In this document: in pieces, positions 38,226 through 48,241 of the stretch
How the letters are laid out: each line of letters starts with the position of its first letter
Numbering within the stretch: position 1 is the first letter of the stretch
Assembly (NCBI GenBank): GCA_016709575.1
Contig: JADJMM010000002.1
Span: 434,001-498,000 of the forward strand
Origin: Sphingobacteriaceae bacterium
GTDB taxonomy: Bacteria; Bacteroidota; Bacteroidia; B-17B0; Aurantibacillaceae
Length of the DNA stretch: 64,000 bases
Direction of reading: 5' to 3'
Translations under genes and position numbers: made by a program
The notes under the pieces: generated by a model
What the model was told of the DNA's origin: nothing
Seen by the model: the letters and a program-made list of their open reading frames with translations, nothing else
Database searches by the model: none

Positions 38226-39802
38226 TTAGATGAACATCATTACAGGGTTCTCAATAAATGTTTTTAATGTTTGTAAGAATGCAGCTCCTGTAGCTCCATC
38301 CACACTGCGATGATCGCAAGCAAGTGTTAACATCATTGTGTTACCGGGAACAACTGCTCCGTTTTTTACAACAGGTACTTGACGAATGGCGCCAACTGAT
38401 AAGATGCAAGACTCCGGCGAATTTATGATTGATGTGAATGACTCAATTCCAAACATTCCTAAATTAGAAACGGTGAATGTATTTCCTTCCCAATCGCTAG
38501 GTTGTAATTTTTTCTCTTTAGCGCGTTTACCTAAATCTTTTGTCTCGGCAGCAATTTCAGAAATTCCTTTTCCATCCGCGAAACGGATAACAGGAACTAA
38601 TAATCCATCTTCAACTGCAACTGCCATACCAATATGAATATGATGATTGATACGGATTTTATCACCCATCCAAGAAGAATTAACACGAGGATGTTTTCTT
38701 AACGCAGCTGCACAAGCTTTAATGATAAGATCATTGAAAGAAACTTTTACATCACTTACTTTATTGATCGCTTCTCTGCTTGAAATAGCGCTATCCATAT
38801 CCACTTCCATATTTAAATAGAAATGAGGTGCGCCATTTTTACTTTCTAATAAACGTTTCGCAATTACTTTTCGCATTTGTGATGCCGGTTCATCGGTATA
38901 GCTTTCTACACCAACAAAATTAGATTTTGCTCCGCCACCACCTTTGAAGTTTTCAATATCAGATTTGGTAATACGTCCGTTTTCGCCACTACCAGTCACA
39001 CGACTAATATCAATACCTTTTTCCTTTGCTAATGCTTTTGCTAAAGGAGAAGCTTTTATTCTTCCATTTGAATTCTGATTTGAAACTGCAGGCTTAGATG
39101 TCGTAGCTGCTACAGAAGTAACAGTTTCTTTTTTTACCTCAACAGTTTTGTTTTCTGTTTTAACTGCTGCGTTAGTTTGAGGGATTGAAGCTAAAATTGC
39201 TTTTACATCTTCTCCGCCTTTTCCTAAAATCGCAATCACTGCATCTACCGGAATACTTTTTCCTTCTTCAATACCAATATGAATTAAAACACCATCTTGG
39301 AAAGATTCGAATTCCATTGTAGCTTTATCTGTTGCAATATCTGCTAATAATTCACCGCTCTTTACTTTGTCGCCAACTTTTTTGTGCCATTTTTCGATAA
39401 CACCTTCCGTCATTGTATCACTTAGCTTCGGCATGCGAACAACTTCAACACCTTTTGGTAACTCTGCAGTTTTTGCAGTTCCGTTTGTTGTAGCAACTTC
39501 TTCTTCTTTTTTACTTCTGTTTTCGGCGCTCCTTCTGCTGCTAATATTTTAGAAACATCTTCACCTTCTTTTCCCAGAACAGCTATAATACTATCTACCG
39601 GAACGCTTTGCTTTTCTGGAATACCAATATGTAGTAAAACTCCATCTTGAAACGATTCGAATTCCATTGTAGCTTTATCGGTTTCAATATCCGCCAATAA
39701 ATCACCACTCTTCACTTTATCTCCAACTTTTTTATGCCATTTAGCGATAACTCCTTCAGTCATCGTATCACTTAGTTTTGGCATTCTGACAATTTCAGCC
39801 AT
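38226..39802 (-). CDS. pdhC: Pyruvate dehydrogenase E2 (dihydrolipoamide acetyltransferase), one frameshift
   Basis: Core of the pyruvate dehydrogenase complex; it transfers the acetyl group to CoA. Two tandem lipoyl domains, each with the lipoyl-lysine motif ETDKATMEF or ATDKATMEF, are followed by a peripheral subunit-binding domain (IKASPLAKALAKEKGIDIS). The catalytic domain carries CDHRSVDGATGA (active His/Asp) near the C-terminus. The frame from 39802 breaks in the T run 39507-39512. One extra base restores the linker EVKKEEEVATTNGTAKTAEL and leads into the second lipoyl domain. About 525 residues. It follows pdhA by 28 bases in one operon; E1-beta and E3 are not in the window. Confidence 0.93.
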
Positions 39803-39830
39803 AATTTGTTTTAGTGTTTAGTGCTTAATA

Positions 39831-40844
39831 TTATTCTTGGATGAATGGATAATTAGGTTCCATGTAAACATCATTGTATAATTCTGATGGTTCAGGATAT
39901 GGGCTGTCTTCTGCAAACTTTACCGATTCATCAACTAATGCTTTTACTCTTTCTTCTGCTTTTTCAATTTCCGAATCATCAATCCATTTATTTTTTTTCA
40001 AAGTATCCAGTACTTTTTCAATCGGATCTTGTTTTTGATATTCTTTTACTTCGTCTTTCGTTCTGTAAGTTTGCGCATCACTCATCGAGTGACCTTTGTA
40101 ACGATACGTTTTCATTTCTAAGAATGTAGGTCCATCACCGCGACGAGCGCGTGCAACTGCTTCTTCCATTGCTTCGTGAACAGCTTCAACTGTTAAACCA
40201 TCAACTGGTTTACTTGGCATATCGTAAGCTAAACCTAATTTCCAAAGATCGTGTACGTTACTGGTACGTTCAACTGAAGTTCCCATTGCGTACATATTAT
40301 TTTCTACAATAAAAATCACGGGCAATTTCCAAGTCATGGCCATGTTGAAGGCTTCGTGTAAAGCACCTTGACGAACTGCGCCATCACCCATAGAGCAAAC
40401 GCAAACGTAATCAGTTCCTAAATATTTTTCAGCGAAAGCAATACCAGCTCCTAACGGTACTTGACCCCCTACAATACCATGTCCACCAACAAAACCATGT
40501 TCTTTGCTAAAAATATGCATCGAACCACCTTTGCCTTTACTGCAACCGGTAATTTTCGCATACATTTCAGCCATTACATATTTTGGATGCAAACCTAAAC
40601 CAATAGGATGCGCGTGATCGCGATAAGCAGTAATATGTTTATCTCCTTTTTTTGTTGCACTTACAGTACCGGCAACAATAGCCTCTTGTCCTATATACAA
40701 ATGACAAAAACCTTTTATTTTTTGTTGAACGTAAACTTGTCCTGTTTTTTCTTCAAAACGGCGCATCAATAACATTGATTCGTACCACTTCAAGTACTGT
40801 TCTTTAGTGAACTTTAATTTTTTTTCTACCGCAGTTTTCGACAT
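39831..40844 (-). CDS. pdhA: Pyruvate dehydrogenase E1 component, alpha subunit
   Basis: 337 residues. The thiamine-diphosphate motif GDGAVRQGALHEAF leads to VENNMYAMGT (about 155-187). RDHAHPIGLG and GKGGSMHIF are the conserved substrate-channel segments, and YRYKGHSMSDAQTYR is the regulatory-loop region. The protein decarboxylates pyruvate and reductively acetylates E2. It is followed by pdhC in the same operon. An imperfect promoter (TAATTTTG) and a palindrome lie just upstream. The frame is intact. Confidence 0.95.
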   Translation of the reverse strand: MSKTAVEKKLKFTKEQYLKWYESMLLMRRFEEKTGQVYVQQKIKGFCHLYIGQEAIVAGTVSATKKGDKHITAYRDHAHPIGLGLHPKYVMAEMYAKITGCSKGKGGSMHIFSKEHGFVGGHGIVGGQVPLGAGIAFAEKYLGTDYVCVCSMGDGAVRQGALHEAFNMAMTWKLPVIFIVENNMYAMGTSVERTSNVHDLWKLGLAYDMPSKPVDGLTVEAVHEAMEEAVARARRGDGPTFLEMKTYRYKGHSMSDAQTYRTKDEVKEYQKQDPIEKVLDTLKKNKWIDDSEIEKAEERVKALVDESVKFAEDSPYPEPSELYNDVYMEPNYPFIQE

Positions 40845-40866
40845 AGAAATGATGTGTTAATAGCTA

Positions 40867-40899
40867 CAAAATTAGCAGAATTTAGGGAATTTTCCCTAA
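40867..40899 (-). promoter_or_regulatory. pdhA -7 box and adjoining palindrome
   Basis: On the minus strand TAATTTTG (40874-40867) matches TAnnTTTG and sits 23 bases before the pdhA ATG. Directly upstream, TTAGGGAATTTTCCCTAA (40882-40899) is a palindrome with 8-bp arms covering the spacer. It could be an operator for pdhA or a weak end for cdd. No -33 TTTG is visible. Confidence 0.45.
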
Positions 40900-40911
40900 T
40901 CCTAATATACT

Positions 40912-41409
40912 TTATTTCAGATACTTACTATTAAACATTAAGGGAAGCAAAGATTCGATGCCATTGGCGGCATAAACATTACCTTTTTCACCTTGCATAA
41001 TAATGCGGATAGGTTTGCTGTATTTTGTTTCATACTCTGCAATAACTTGTCGGCATGCGCCACACGGCGTAACGGGTCCATCGATAACTGCATTTAAAGA
41101 TTTGCAACAAATAGCGATAGTTTTTACTGCAACAGAATTATGAATTGCACTAGCATGAAAAATCGCAACGCGTTCTGCGCAAAGTCCGGATGGGTAAGCT
41201 GCGTTTTCCTGATTATTACCAATACAGATTTCTCCATTCTCCAATAAAATTGCCGCGCCAACTAAAAAATTTGAATAAGGAGCGTAAGCATTTTGTAAAG
41301 CTTCCTTTGCCTTTTGTAAAAGAGCGTTTTCCTCAGAAGATAAATCTTTCTCGGAATCGTAAACTTCAAAATCAGAAGTGATAGACAGCTTTTTAAATTT
41401 TTCGGTCAT
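40912..41409 (-). CDS. cdd: Cytidine deaminase
   Basis: A 165-residue zinc hydrolase that deaminates cytidine/deoxycytidine for pyrimidine salvage. The zinc site is complete: AYPSGLCAERVAIFHA (Cys and catalytic Glu) and TPCGACRQVIAEYE (two Cys). The substrate loop is YAPYSNFLVGAAIL. The N-terminal 30 residues are longer than in E. coli-type tetramer subunits but usual in Bacteroidota. It lies between aroE and pdhA on the same strand. The frame is intact. Confidence 0.95.
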   Translation of the reverse strand: MTEKFKKLSITSDFEVYDSEKDLSSEENALLQKAKEALQNAYAPYSNFLVGAAILLENGEICIGNNQENAAYPSGLCAERVAIFHASAIHNSVAVKTIAICCKSLNAVIDGPVTPCGACRQVIAEYETKYSKPIRIIMQGEKGNVYAANGIESLLPLMFNSKYLK

Positions 41410-41428
41410 AAATTAAAAGTACAAAAAA

Positions 41429-42163
41429 TTAACGACTCCAAATTTCCCAGGCTTTTTCGGCTTGCAATTGCAACATGCTTAAACCATTAATAGTTACTGC
41501 GCCTTTTTCCCTGCAATTTTCAAGAAAAACAGTTTCGGTTGGATTATAAATTAAATCGTAAGCTAAATGATGATCTGTCACGTAACTAAATGGAATAGCC
41601 AGCGTTTCGCTCGTGTCAGGAAACATTCCCACCGGTGTGCAATTCACTAATAATAAAAATTGTGAGAATATAATCGGACTTAATTCATAGTAAAAAAAAG
41701 TATTTGGTGTTTTTTTAAATTCACGTGAAGTCACAAAAAAACATTCTACACCAATTTGTTTTAAAGCATAGGCAACAGCTTTTGAGCTTCCACCCGTTCC
41801 AAAAATTAAAGCTTTATTATGTTTAGGTTCTAAAAATGGTTTGATGCTAGTTTTAAATCCAAATACATCTGTATTGTAACCAGTGCTTTTTCCCTCTAAA
41901 AAATGAATGCAATTTACGGCGCCAATTTCTTTTGCTTCAACACTAACTTCATCAAGATAAGGAATGATTTGTTCTTTGTATGGGAGCGTAACGCTTAGTC
42001 CTTTTAAATTAGGATTCTGTTTAAGCACATCAGGAAATTCAGAAATAATATTTAGTTCGAAATTTTTAAAAGAACCGCTTACATTTTCCTTTTTAAATTT
42101 TTCTTCAAAATACTTTTTAGAAAACGAATGAGAAAGTGATTTACCTATGAGGCCTAATTGCAT
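41429..42163 (-). CDS. aroE: Shikimate dehydrogenase
   Basis: A 244-residue NADP-dependent enzyme of aromatic amino acid synthesis. The shikimate-binding start is GLIGKSLSHSFSKKYF, the catalytic Lys region is GLSVTLPYKEQI, the nucleotide-binding loop is IFGTGGSSKAVAYAL, and NCTPVGMFPD and GLSMLQLQAEKAWE follow. Slightly short for the family but complete. It precedes cdd by 19 bases. The frame is intact. Confidence 0.95.
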   Translation of the reverse strand: MQLGLIGKSLSHSFSKKYFEEKFKKENVSGSFKNFELNIISEFPDVLKQNPNLKGLSVTLPYKEQIIPYLDEVSVEAKEIGAVNCIHFLEGKSTGYNTDVFGFKTSIKPFLEPKHNKALIFGTGGSSKAVAYALKQIGVECFFVTSREFKKTPNTFFYYELSPIIFSQFLLLVNCTPVGMFPDTSETLAIPFSYVTDHHLAYDLIYNPTETVFLENCREKGAVTINGLSMLQLQAEKAWEIWSR

Positions 42164-42176
42164 ATGCGAATATAAA

Positions 42177-42206
42177 TAAAAAAGCCGCGGGTTTAGGTCC
42201 GCGGCT
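42177..42206 (-). terminator. Terminator downstream of the Omp28-like gene
   Basis: AGCCGCGG / CCGCGGCT pair across an 8-base loop. On the minus strand the hairpin is followed by TTTTTT. It ends the 45472-42223 operon before aroE. Confidence 0.88.
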
Positions 42207-42222
42207 CTGTATTATAGGAACA

Positions 42223-43125
42223 TTATTTAATTTTTAGTTTATCAACCTGAAGAATTTCTCTGGTTGATTCGTCGAACAGAATAGCGACAACGCTCATGTT
42301 TTTAAGTCGTTTCTTTTCGCTATTCCATGGCTTAACCTCGTAACAATTATAACTTTTACGAACAACATCTCCAATTGCTGAAGGGCCATTTTTAATTTCT
42401 TCTCCCCAACTTCCGTTAATTGAACCCCGTAACATATGCATAAATAAGTAATCAGGAATTTCATCTCCGTTTTCAACGGTAGAACCCACAGGTGGTGCAT
42501 AATCTTTTTGGCGAGCAATAATACTATCTTCACTCATTACAACAACCAATTTAGTTGTGTTGGACCAACTAGTAATAAAAGTTGTTTTTACATCAACACG
42601 CATCAACATAGCTGATGTGTCTAACCAAGTAGTGAGTTCAAGCTTTGCCGATGGTGCCCAGTTAAGTGCAGTACTTACCAAACCATCCCATGCATTACGC
42701 GGCTGTGGAAAAGGTGTTTGATCACGATTAACAGAACCCTTAGGTAATCCTGCTGCGGAAAAACCAAAAAAACCATCCCAATCTGTTCCTACTGAAGTAC
42801 GGAAGTCTTCCGGAAAATCAGGTAACTTTGGTGGCGAAAATTGTGTTCCGGCATGAATGGCTAACACTACAACGCTATCCCCATATTTGTTCTGAATATT
42901 TTCTGCTTCCTCGGCTGCGCGCGGACAATTTCCACAGGTATGCCCGGTATAATCCTCAACTAATACAATCCGGTGATTAACTTTAGTTGTATTAGAATCT
43001 GTTTTTACAAAATGCGGACTTACCGTACAGTTTGTAATTGCATCAGGATTCTGCAAAGGGTTTTTTACCTTATCGCATGATAAAACAAGCATTACAATTC
43101 CAAGAATTAAACCGATTTTTTTCAT
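42223..43125 (-). CDS. Omp28-related lipoprotein with thioredoxin-like motif
   Basis: 300 residues. The lipoprotein signal ends LSCDKVKN, so the mature protein is lipid-anchored. A thioredoxin-like start (VEDYTGHTCGNCPRAAEEAE) carries a CxxC pair, as in Omp28 family proteins. The rest is beta-rich. It is the last gene of the TlpA-DUF6029-Omp28 group, a combination recurrent in Bacteroidota, and probably works with the TlpA neighbour in envelope thiol chemistry or assembly. That functional link is inferred from order. The frame is intact. Confidence 0.82.
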   Translation of the reverse strand: MKKIGLILGIVMLVLSCDKVKNPLQNPDAITNCTVSPHFVKTDSNTTKVNHRIVLVEDYTGHTCGNCPRAAEEAENIQNKYGDSVVVLAIHAGTQFSPPKLPDFPEDFRTSVGTDWDGFFGFSAAGLPKGSVNRDQTPFPQPRNAWDGLVSTALNWAPSAKLELTTWLDTSAMLMRVDVKTTFITSWSNTTKLVVVMSEDSIIARQKDYAPPVGSTVENGDEIPDYLFMHMLRGSINGSWGEEIKNGPSAIGDVVRKSYNCYEVKPWNSEKKRLKNMSVVAILFDESTREILQVDKLKIK

Positions 43126-43162
43126 GTCCTTATCTGTTATCTAAAATCTTAATATAAATATA

Positions 43163-44949
43163 CTAAAAACTACTGGTTATTGAAAGTGTTAAACCATTAG
43201 ATGCAGGCACCACCCTACACACACCTCCAACACAAAAATACCTGCACTTTGTTTACCGTAACTTAACTGAATTCGGTGCGCATCTTTATTATAACCTATA
43301 GTGCCCAAATAGTAATGAATTTTCAATTCGTCTTTAGGATTACCGGAATTATACTGATCATATAAGGCAATAAAAAAATGTCCGTTTGGCCACCACTCTA
43401 ATAGAGCTGTTGCCCAATTACCTTTGGCAATTAAGTTTGAATTAGTCTCTACATTCTGATCATCCACAAATAAACCCTGAACTTCTAAACGGATTGATTT
43501 TGACGATTTATACTTATAAGTTATATCCACCACACCGGTATGACTTCTCAAGTTTTTAAATCCTGCGGTTGGCGCATTGAATTGAATAATGTTACGGTTA
43601 TAAAATTGATTAGCATACATGAATGTACCTTTCCACTTTTTGTTGAATTTTTTATTTATCTCAATAAAAAAATCATGATAATACTTATTAGCATCTCTGT
43701 AACTTACTTTCTTTTTATTGTAATAACTTCCTGTAGGTGTAGTAACCAATGAACTATCGTAATGATGCGTTTCATTACTAAATTCTTTAAAATCCCATTT
43801 AGTGTTATAAAAAGTCATATCGCTTAGAGAATCGCGAACGCCGTATTTTGCCAGTCCATGTGCTTGCGAATAATTTACAGTAATTTCCATTCCATATTTA
43901 CCGCCCAATAATGTGCCTTTTTGTATCTTATACTGTACCTCAGCCATTAATCCTATTTCTCCGTTTAGTTGTGTGGCATAAGGATTAAGTGCTAATAAAG
44001 TGTAAGAATGCTGTTTTGTTGTAGCAGGTAAATAATTAATTAATAAATTTTGTAACGATTCATTTCTATCGCTTCTGTAACTCATATTATCAATCCGCTT
44101 TCCTTGTAATAAGATAGAAAAGCCATTCGTTGCGTAAGAAATTGTAGAGAAAAGTGCGTCACCAAATTTGTATGACTTGTTATTATCAGCTGACGGGTCG
44201 TTTATTTTGTAAGCGTATTCAGTATTAAAATTAAATCCACCGCGAATAATATTTACGCGACCACCATAACAACCAACGTTTTCAGGTAAAACTAAATAGT
44301 TATCCTGATCCGGTTGATACTTGCTTACAAAACTTCCACCCACAATTACCTTGGTTTTTTTATTTCCTAAAACCGAATCGAATAGTTCGTTAATATTAAC
44401 TTCACCATCAACACCTCTTACAATACCGGGACCAACACCAAAAAACAAACGCTGTTTACCAATTATACCTTTTAATGTCACACCTTTGTACGGATTAGAA
44501 ATAATACGTGCGCCGTCAATTGAATTGTCATATAACAGTCCGGGTTCATAATAAGCCCGAAGCATTAAACCACTTCCAAATTGCTCGTAAAAATTTCCAA
44601 CGGTTATATCTAATAATTGTGTTTGATAACGCGCATAACGGTTTACGATACCTTGTCCCTTATAACTGGGCAAAAAACCTTGACGGACATTATTATAGGC
44701 TTCATAACGAACACCAGCCGAAAATTTTCCTTTCGAATAATTTATATTTCCGAAAACATTTGATAAAAATTTCTCAGGTACTTTTGGAGCGCCAATTAAG
44801 GAATCATATTCATAATACTGACCATCTAATTGAAAATTACCATGAACAGAATTTAATTCTTCAGTTACAGCATTTTGTGATTGAAGATTAAAAGCTCCAC
44901 AGAAAAGAGCGATACTAAGTAATAGTTTTCCTGAACGTAATAATCTCAT
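43163..44949 (-). CDS. DUF6029-family outer membrane beta-barrel protein, frameshift at the C-terminus
   Basis: About 595 residues. The signal peptide is MRLLRSGKLLLSIALFCGAF. The remainder alternates aromatic/polar beta strands (YQTQLLDITVGNFYEQFGSG, VQYKIQKGTLLGGKYGMEI), typical of an outer-membrane barrel. The frame from 44949 ends at 43189 with an atypical tail. One extra T in the run near 43240 gives IFCVGGVCRVVPASNGLTLS and ends ITSSF with a stop at 43163, the usual end of this family. It lies between TlpA and Omp28-like genes in one operon. The exact role is unknown. Confidence 0.8.
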
Positions 44950-44956
44950 ACAGTTT

Positions 44957-45472
44957 CTAGTGCTTTAATTTTTCACCTTTTGCAACAGCCTGAACATTTT
45001 CATATAATTTATCTTCGTCTCCCTCGGCATACGAGTTATGACTCCAGACTATTTTACCATTACCATCTACTAAAAAAGTATGTGGCACATTATTTACATT
45101 CATAGCACGTTTGAAATCTTGATTCTCGTCAATGTAAACTTCGTAAGCCCAACCTTTGGTTTTAACATCAGTTACTACTTTGCTTGCGCTTCTTGCATCG
45201 TCAATTGAAATTGCAATTAATTTTACGCCGGTTTCTTTTTGCCAATCGGCATAATTTTCGGCAATAGCATCTAACTCTTTTTTACAAGGTTTACACCAAG
45301 TGGCCCAAAAACTAATAATAATAGGTTTTCCGTTATTACTAAAAGTTGATGAATTTATTTTTGAGCCATCTAAGTTTTTTAAAGTGGCTGATGGGATTTT
45401 ATCACCATCCGAATTAATAAAAGCAGAACATAACATGAGAACTGCGGCCGATAACAAAACGATTTTCTTCAT
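44957..45472 (-). CDS. TlpA-like thioredoxin-family protein
   Basis: About 171 residues from the Met at 45472, chosen because MKKIVLLSAAVLMLCSAFIN is a clean signal peptide; a Met at 45499 is in frame. The thioredoxin fold carries ISFWATWCKPCKKELDAI with the redox CKPC pair, and VNNVPHTFLVDGNGKI with the cis-Pro. It acts in the periplasm as a reductase or in thiol delivery. It is the first gene of the operon with the DUF6029 barrel (7-base gap) and the Omp28-like lipoprotein. The frame is intact. Confidence 0.9.
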   Translation of the reverse strand: MKKIVLLSAAVLMLCSAFINSDGDKIPSATLKNLDGSKINSSTFSNNGKPIIISFWATWCKPCKKELDAIAENYADWQKETGVKLIAISIDDARSASKVVTDVKTKGWAYEVYIDENQDFKRAMNVNNVPHTFLVDGNGKIVWSHNSYAEGDEDKLYENVQAVAKGEKLKH

Positions 45473-45648
45473 AGGTTTAATAATTACAAATATTGTCACT
45501 ATTTACTTCAAATAAAATGCCAGTCTATAACCCTTTTACTCAAAAACTGTAATCTTAACATCTTTTCAGGAATACAATTTTAGTCCCGATAGTTATCGGG
45601 ATTAGAATTATAAAGCTATAATTTTTTGCTTAGGGGGCCAAGAATGAA

Positions 45649-46326
45649 TTACTTCTTCTTTTTTGACGATTTTACCACCTTAACCTTAGAGGTTTTGTCT
45701 GATTTTTCCTCTTTTTTTAACGATTTCTCTGCTTTTTGATTGGCCCAGGTTTTATAAATATCTTGTTGTTCGGGTCTAAAGGCAGGCATTCTATCTAAGG
45801 GTTCGCAGGCTTTTAGGGTGGTGTGGCATTCGTAAGGTAATTGCTGATATAACTTGGTGCCTTGTGTTTTCCAAGCAATCATACTATCACTTACATCTTT
45901 CACAATTTTACCCGGATTTCCTACCACAATTTTACGTTTAGGAATAATCATTTCGGCTGGTACAAATGTTAAAGCGCCAATGATACATTCATCACCAACC
46001 TCTACATTATCCATTATAACACTATTCATTCCTACCAAAACATTTTTACCAATTGTTCCGCCATGAATAATGGCACCGTGACCAATATGAGCACCTTCCT
46101 TTAATAAAACAGTAGTACCAGGAAACATATGAATGGTGCAATTTTCCTGAACATTACAACCATCCTCAATAATAATTTGTCCCCAATCACCACGAATAGC
46201 GGCACCTGGACCAACATAAACATCTTTACCAATAATTACATTACCGGTCACAGTTGCATTTGGATGAATAAAGGAGGATTTATGAATAACGGGCTTATAA
46301 CCGTTAAATTCAAAAACATTAGCCAT
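45649..46326 (-). CDS. Gamma-carbonic-anhydrase / PaaY-like hexapeptide-repeat protein
   Basis: 225 residues. The left-handed beta-helix is visible as hexapeptide turns (FIHPNATVTGNVIIGKDVYV, IIEDGCNVQENCTIHMFPG). The metal-ligand histidines lie in CTIHMF and HIGHGAIIHG, matching gamma-CA family proteins. The region after residue 160 (YECHTTLKACEPL) is as in PaaY, a thioesterase that protects the phenylacetate pathway. PaaG at 6338 is consistent with this, but the other paa genes are absent. The last 30 residues form a Lys/Ser-rich tail unlike the fold. The frame is intact. Confidence 0.82.
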   Translation of the reverse strand: MANVFEFNGYKPVIHKSSFIHPNATVTGNVIIGKDVYVGPGAAIRGDWGQIIIEDGCNVQENCTIHMFPGTTVLLKEGAHIGHGAIIHGGTIGKNVLVGMNSVIMDNVEVGDECIIGALTFVPAEMIIPKRKIVVGNPGKIVKDVSDSMIAWKTQGTKLYQQLPYECHTTLKACEPLDRMPAFRPEQQDIYKTWANQKAEKSLKKEEKSDKTSKVKVVKSSKKKK

Positions 46327-46335
46327 AAAAAGAAA

Positions 46336-46593
46336 TTACTTAGGGCTAATCACTTCACACTTAGTATCGGTAGTAGGTATGTTATTAGTTGTAACATACT
46401 CCGTTTGCCTATACATATCGAGACATTTATCATGTGCAGCTTCCTGGCCGTACATTTTTACAGTGTACTGGGTTTGATTAACATAACCGCCATTTTGCAA
46501 TGCAGTACTAGCTGTATTGCAAGTACAGTGGTAGGTTTTTTTGCACGATGCTAAAAAAACTACTGATGTAACCAGTATAAATAGCTTTTTCAT
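46336..46593 (-). CDS. Small lipoprotein of unknown function
   Basis: 85 residues from the Met at 46593 (MKKLFILVTSVVFLASCKK), a textbook lipoprotein signal with Cys as the first mature residue; an in-frame Met at 46620 would add a leucine-rich extension. The mature part has four further cysteines (YHCTCN, HDKCLDMY, DTKCEV), which may form disulphides. No family is recognised. It precedes the PaaY-like gene by 9 bases, so the two are probably co-transcribed. The frame is intact. Confidence 0.7.
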   Translation of the reverse strand: MKKLFILVTSVVFLASCKKTYHCTCNTASTALQNGGYVNQTQYTVKMYGQEAAHDKCLDMYRQTEYVTTNNIPTTDTKCEVISPK

Positions 46594-46640
46594 TAGTAAA
46601 AGTTTTAGTAAAGATAACAATTTTCTTCATTATTTGCATT

Positions 46641-46669
46641 TTTGCATGAAGGTTTAATACTTATATTTA
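46641..46669 (+). promoter_or_regulatory. Promoter of the GNAT acyltransferase operon
   Basis: TTTG at 46641-46644 and TATATTTA at 46662-46669 (one base off TAnnTTTG) with a 17-base spacer, 10 bases before the ATG at 46680. Confidence 0.55.
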
Positions 46670-46679
46670 GCCTCATCTT

Positions 46680-47624
46680 ATGCAGGATATTATCCAAAAA
46701 ATACCCAGAGAGGCCATTTTAGCCGAGTTAACCCGCGAGAGATACGTGCGCAAAACCAATAATGGCAATAACGAAATATATATTATAACCCACCATAATT
46801 CACCCAATGTAATGAAGGAAATTGGGCGCTTAAGGGAAGTTACTTTCAGGCACGCCGGCGGGGGTACCGGTAAAGAAATTGATATTGATGAATACGATAT
46901 TAGCGAACATCCCTACCAGCAATTACTGGTTTGGAACCCTGAAGACAAGGAAATAGTTGGGGCCTATAGGTATATAGCCTGTAAAGACGCCGAATATATC
47001 AACGGGAAAGTAAATTTGGCGACTACCGAATTATTTGATTTTAACCCCGAGTTCTATAAAGATTTTTTACCCTATACAATTGAATTAGGCCGTTCCTTTA
47101 TCCAGCCGCAATATCAGCCATCAGAACAGTTCCGTAAGGGTTTATTTAGTTTAGATAATTTATGGGATGGACTTGGCGCAATTGTGGTAGATAATCCTTT
47201 CATGAAATATTATTACGGTAAGGTGACTATGTATACCGATTTTAATGTTGAGGCGCGCGATATGATTTTAGCGTTCTTAAAATATTATTTTCCCGATGAT
47301 AAGAATTTAGTTAAGCCAATTCACGGGGTTGAAACAAAAACAGATGTTACTGAATTTTTAACTTCGATTAAAGGTCTTCCTTTTAAAGAAGGTCATAGTG
47401 TTTTAAATAAACGCGTTCGTGCACTAGGCGAAAACATTCCGCCATTAATGAATGCGTATATGAATTTATCGAGTACCATGCGTGTATTTGGAACTGCTAT
47501 CAATCCTACTTTTGGTGGTGTTGAAGAAACAGGGATTTTAGTTCGCATTGCAGATATTTACGAAAGTAAAAAAGAACGTCATATTAACTCTTACTTAATC
47601 GAGAAGGGTTTACTAAAAGCTTAA
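46680..47624 (+). CDS. GNAT-fold acyltransferase, GlsB/OlsB-like
   Basis: 314 residues, of the hemolysin/OlsB-type acetyltransferase family. MKEIGRLREVTFRHAGGGTG is the conserved start of the domain, VGAYRYIACKDA and FLPYTIELGRSFIQPQYQP the core, and GLFSLDNLWDGLGAIVVDNP the acyl-donor region. In Bacteroides the related GlsB makes the N-acyl step of glycine lipids; ornithine lipids are made by OlsB elsewhere. The amino acid used here cannot be read from sequence. It is followed by engB after 11 bases. The frame is intact. Confidence 0.8.
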   Translation: MQDIIQKIPREAILAELTRERYVRKTNNGNNEIYIITHHNSPNVMKEIGRLREVTFRHAGGGTGKEIDIDEYDISEHPYQQLLVWNPEDKEIVGAYRYIACKDAEYINGKVNLATTELFDFNPEFYKDFLPYTIELGRSFIQPQYQPSEQFRKGLFSLDNLWDGLGAIVVDNPFMKYYYGKVTMYTDFNVEARDMILAFLKYYFPDDKNLVKPIHGVETKTDVTEFLTSIKGLPFKEGHSVLNKRVRALGENIPPLMNAYMNLSSTMRVFGTAINPTFGGVEETGILVRIADIYESKKERHINSYLIEKGLLKA

Positions 47625-47635
47625 GCTTATTTATT

Positions 47636-48241
47636 TTGATAGTTAAGAAAGCCATATTCACAAAAACTTCGGCTAAGATTTCGGAGTGTCCGAAACCTGT
47701 TTTTCCGGAGTATGCTTTTATTGGCAGAAGTAATGTTGGGAAATCTTCGCTCATCAATATGTTATGCAACAATAATAAGTTGGCAAAAACATCTTCAACA
47801 CCCGGCAAAACAAAAATCATTAATCACTTTTTAATTAATGATGCTTGGTACTTGGTTGATTTACCAGGTTATGGTTATGCTAAAACCGCTAAAACCGAGC
47901 GTGCCGTTTTTGAAGACATGATTACAAGCTACATTACCAAGCGCGAAAGTTTGGTGTGTTTGTTTGTGTTAGTAGATTACCGCTTACCCTTACAACAAAT
48001 TGATGCCGAGTTTATGCAATGGCTAGGCTCAAAAAATATTCCATTTTGTATTGTGTTTACAAAAGCAGATAAGCTGACCAAATCAGAATTAAAGAAAAAT
48101 TTAGAAAATTATCTTCTAAAAATCTCTTACATTTTTGAAGACGAACCTAATTATATTGTAAGCTCATCTAAAGACAAAAAAGGCAAAGACGATATTTTAA
48201 AATTTATTGAAGATCATTTAGATTTATTTGAAAGAAACTAA
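47636..48241 (+). CDS. engB: Ribosome biogenesis GTP-binding protein EngB/YsxC
   Basis: A 201-residue GTPase needed for assembly of the large ribosomal subunit. G1 is GRSNVGKSSLINML, G2 includes SSTPGKTKIIN, G3 is LVDLPGYGYAK, G4 is FTKADKL, G5 is VSSSKD. The start codon is TTG at 47636; translation from there gives IVKKAIFTKTSAKIS, the usual family start. It is cotranscribed with the GNAT gene upstream, and its stop touches the start of the next gene (48242). The frame is intact. Confidence 0.96.
   Translation: MIVKKAIFTKTSAKISECPKPVFPEYAFIGRSNVGKSSLINMLCNNNKLAKTSSTPGKTKIINHFLINDAWYLVDLPGYGYAKTAKTERAVFEDMITSYITKRESLVCLFVLVDYRLPLQQIDAEFMQWLGSKNIPFCIVFTKADKLTKSELKKNLENYLLKISYIFEDEPNYIVSSSKDKKGKDDILKFIEDHLDLFERN

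Noticed and set aside
44508..44891. Plus-strand frame of 127 codons inside the DUF6029 gene
   Set aside because: Antisense to a well-supported coding frame with barrel-type periodicity.
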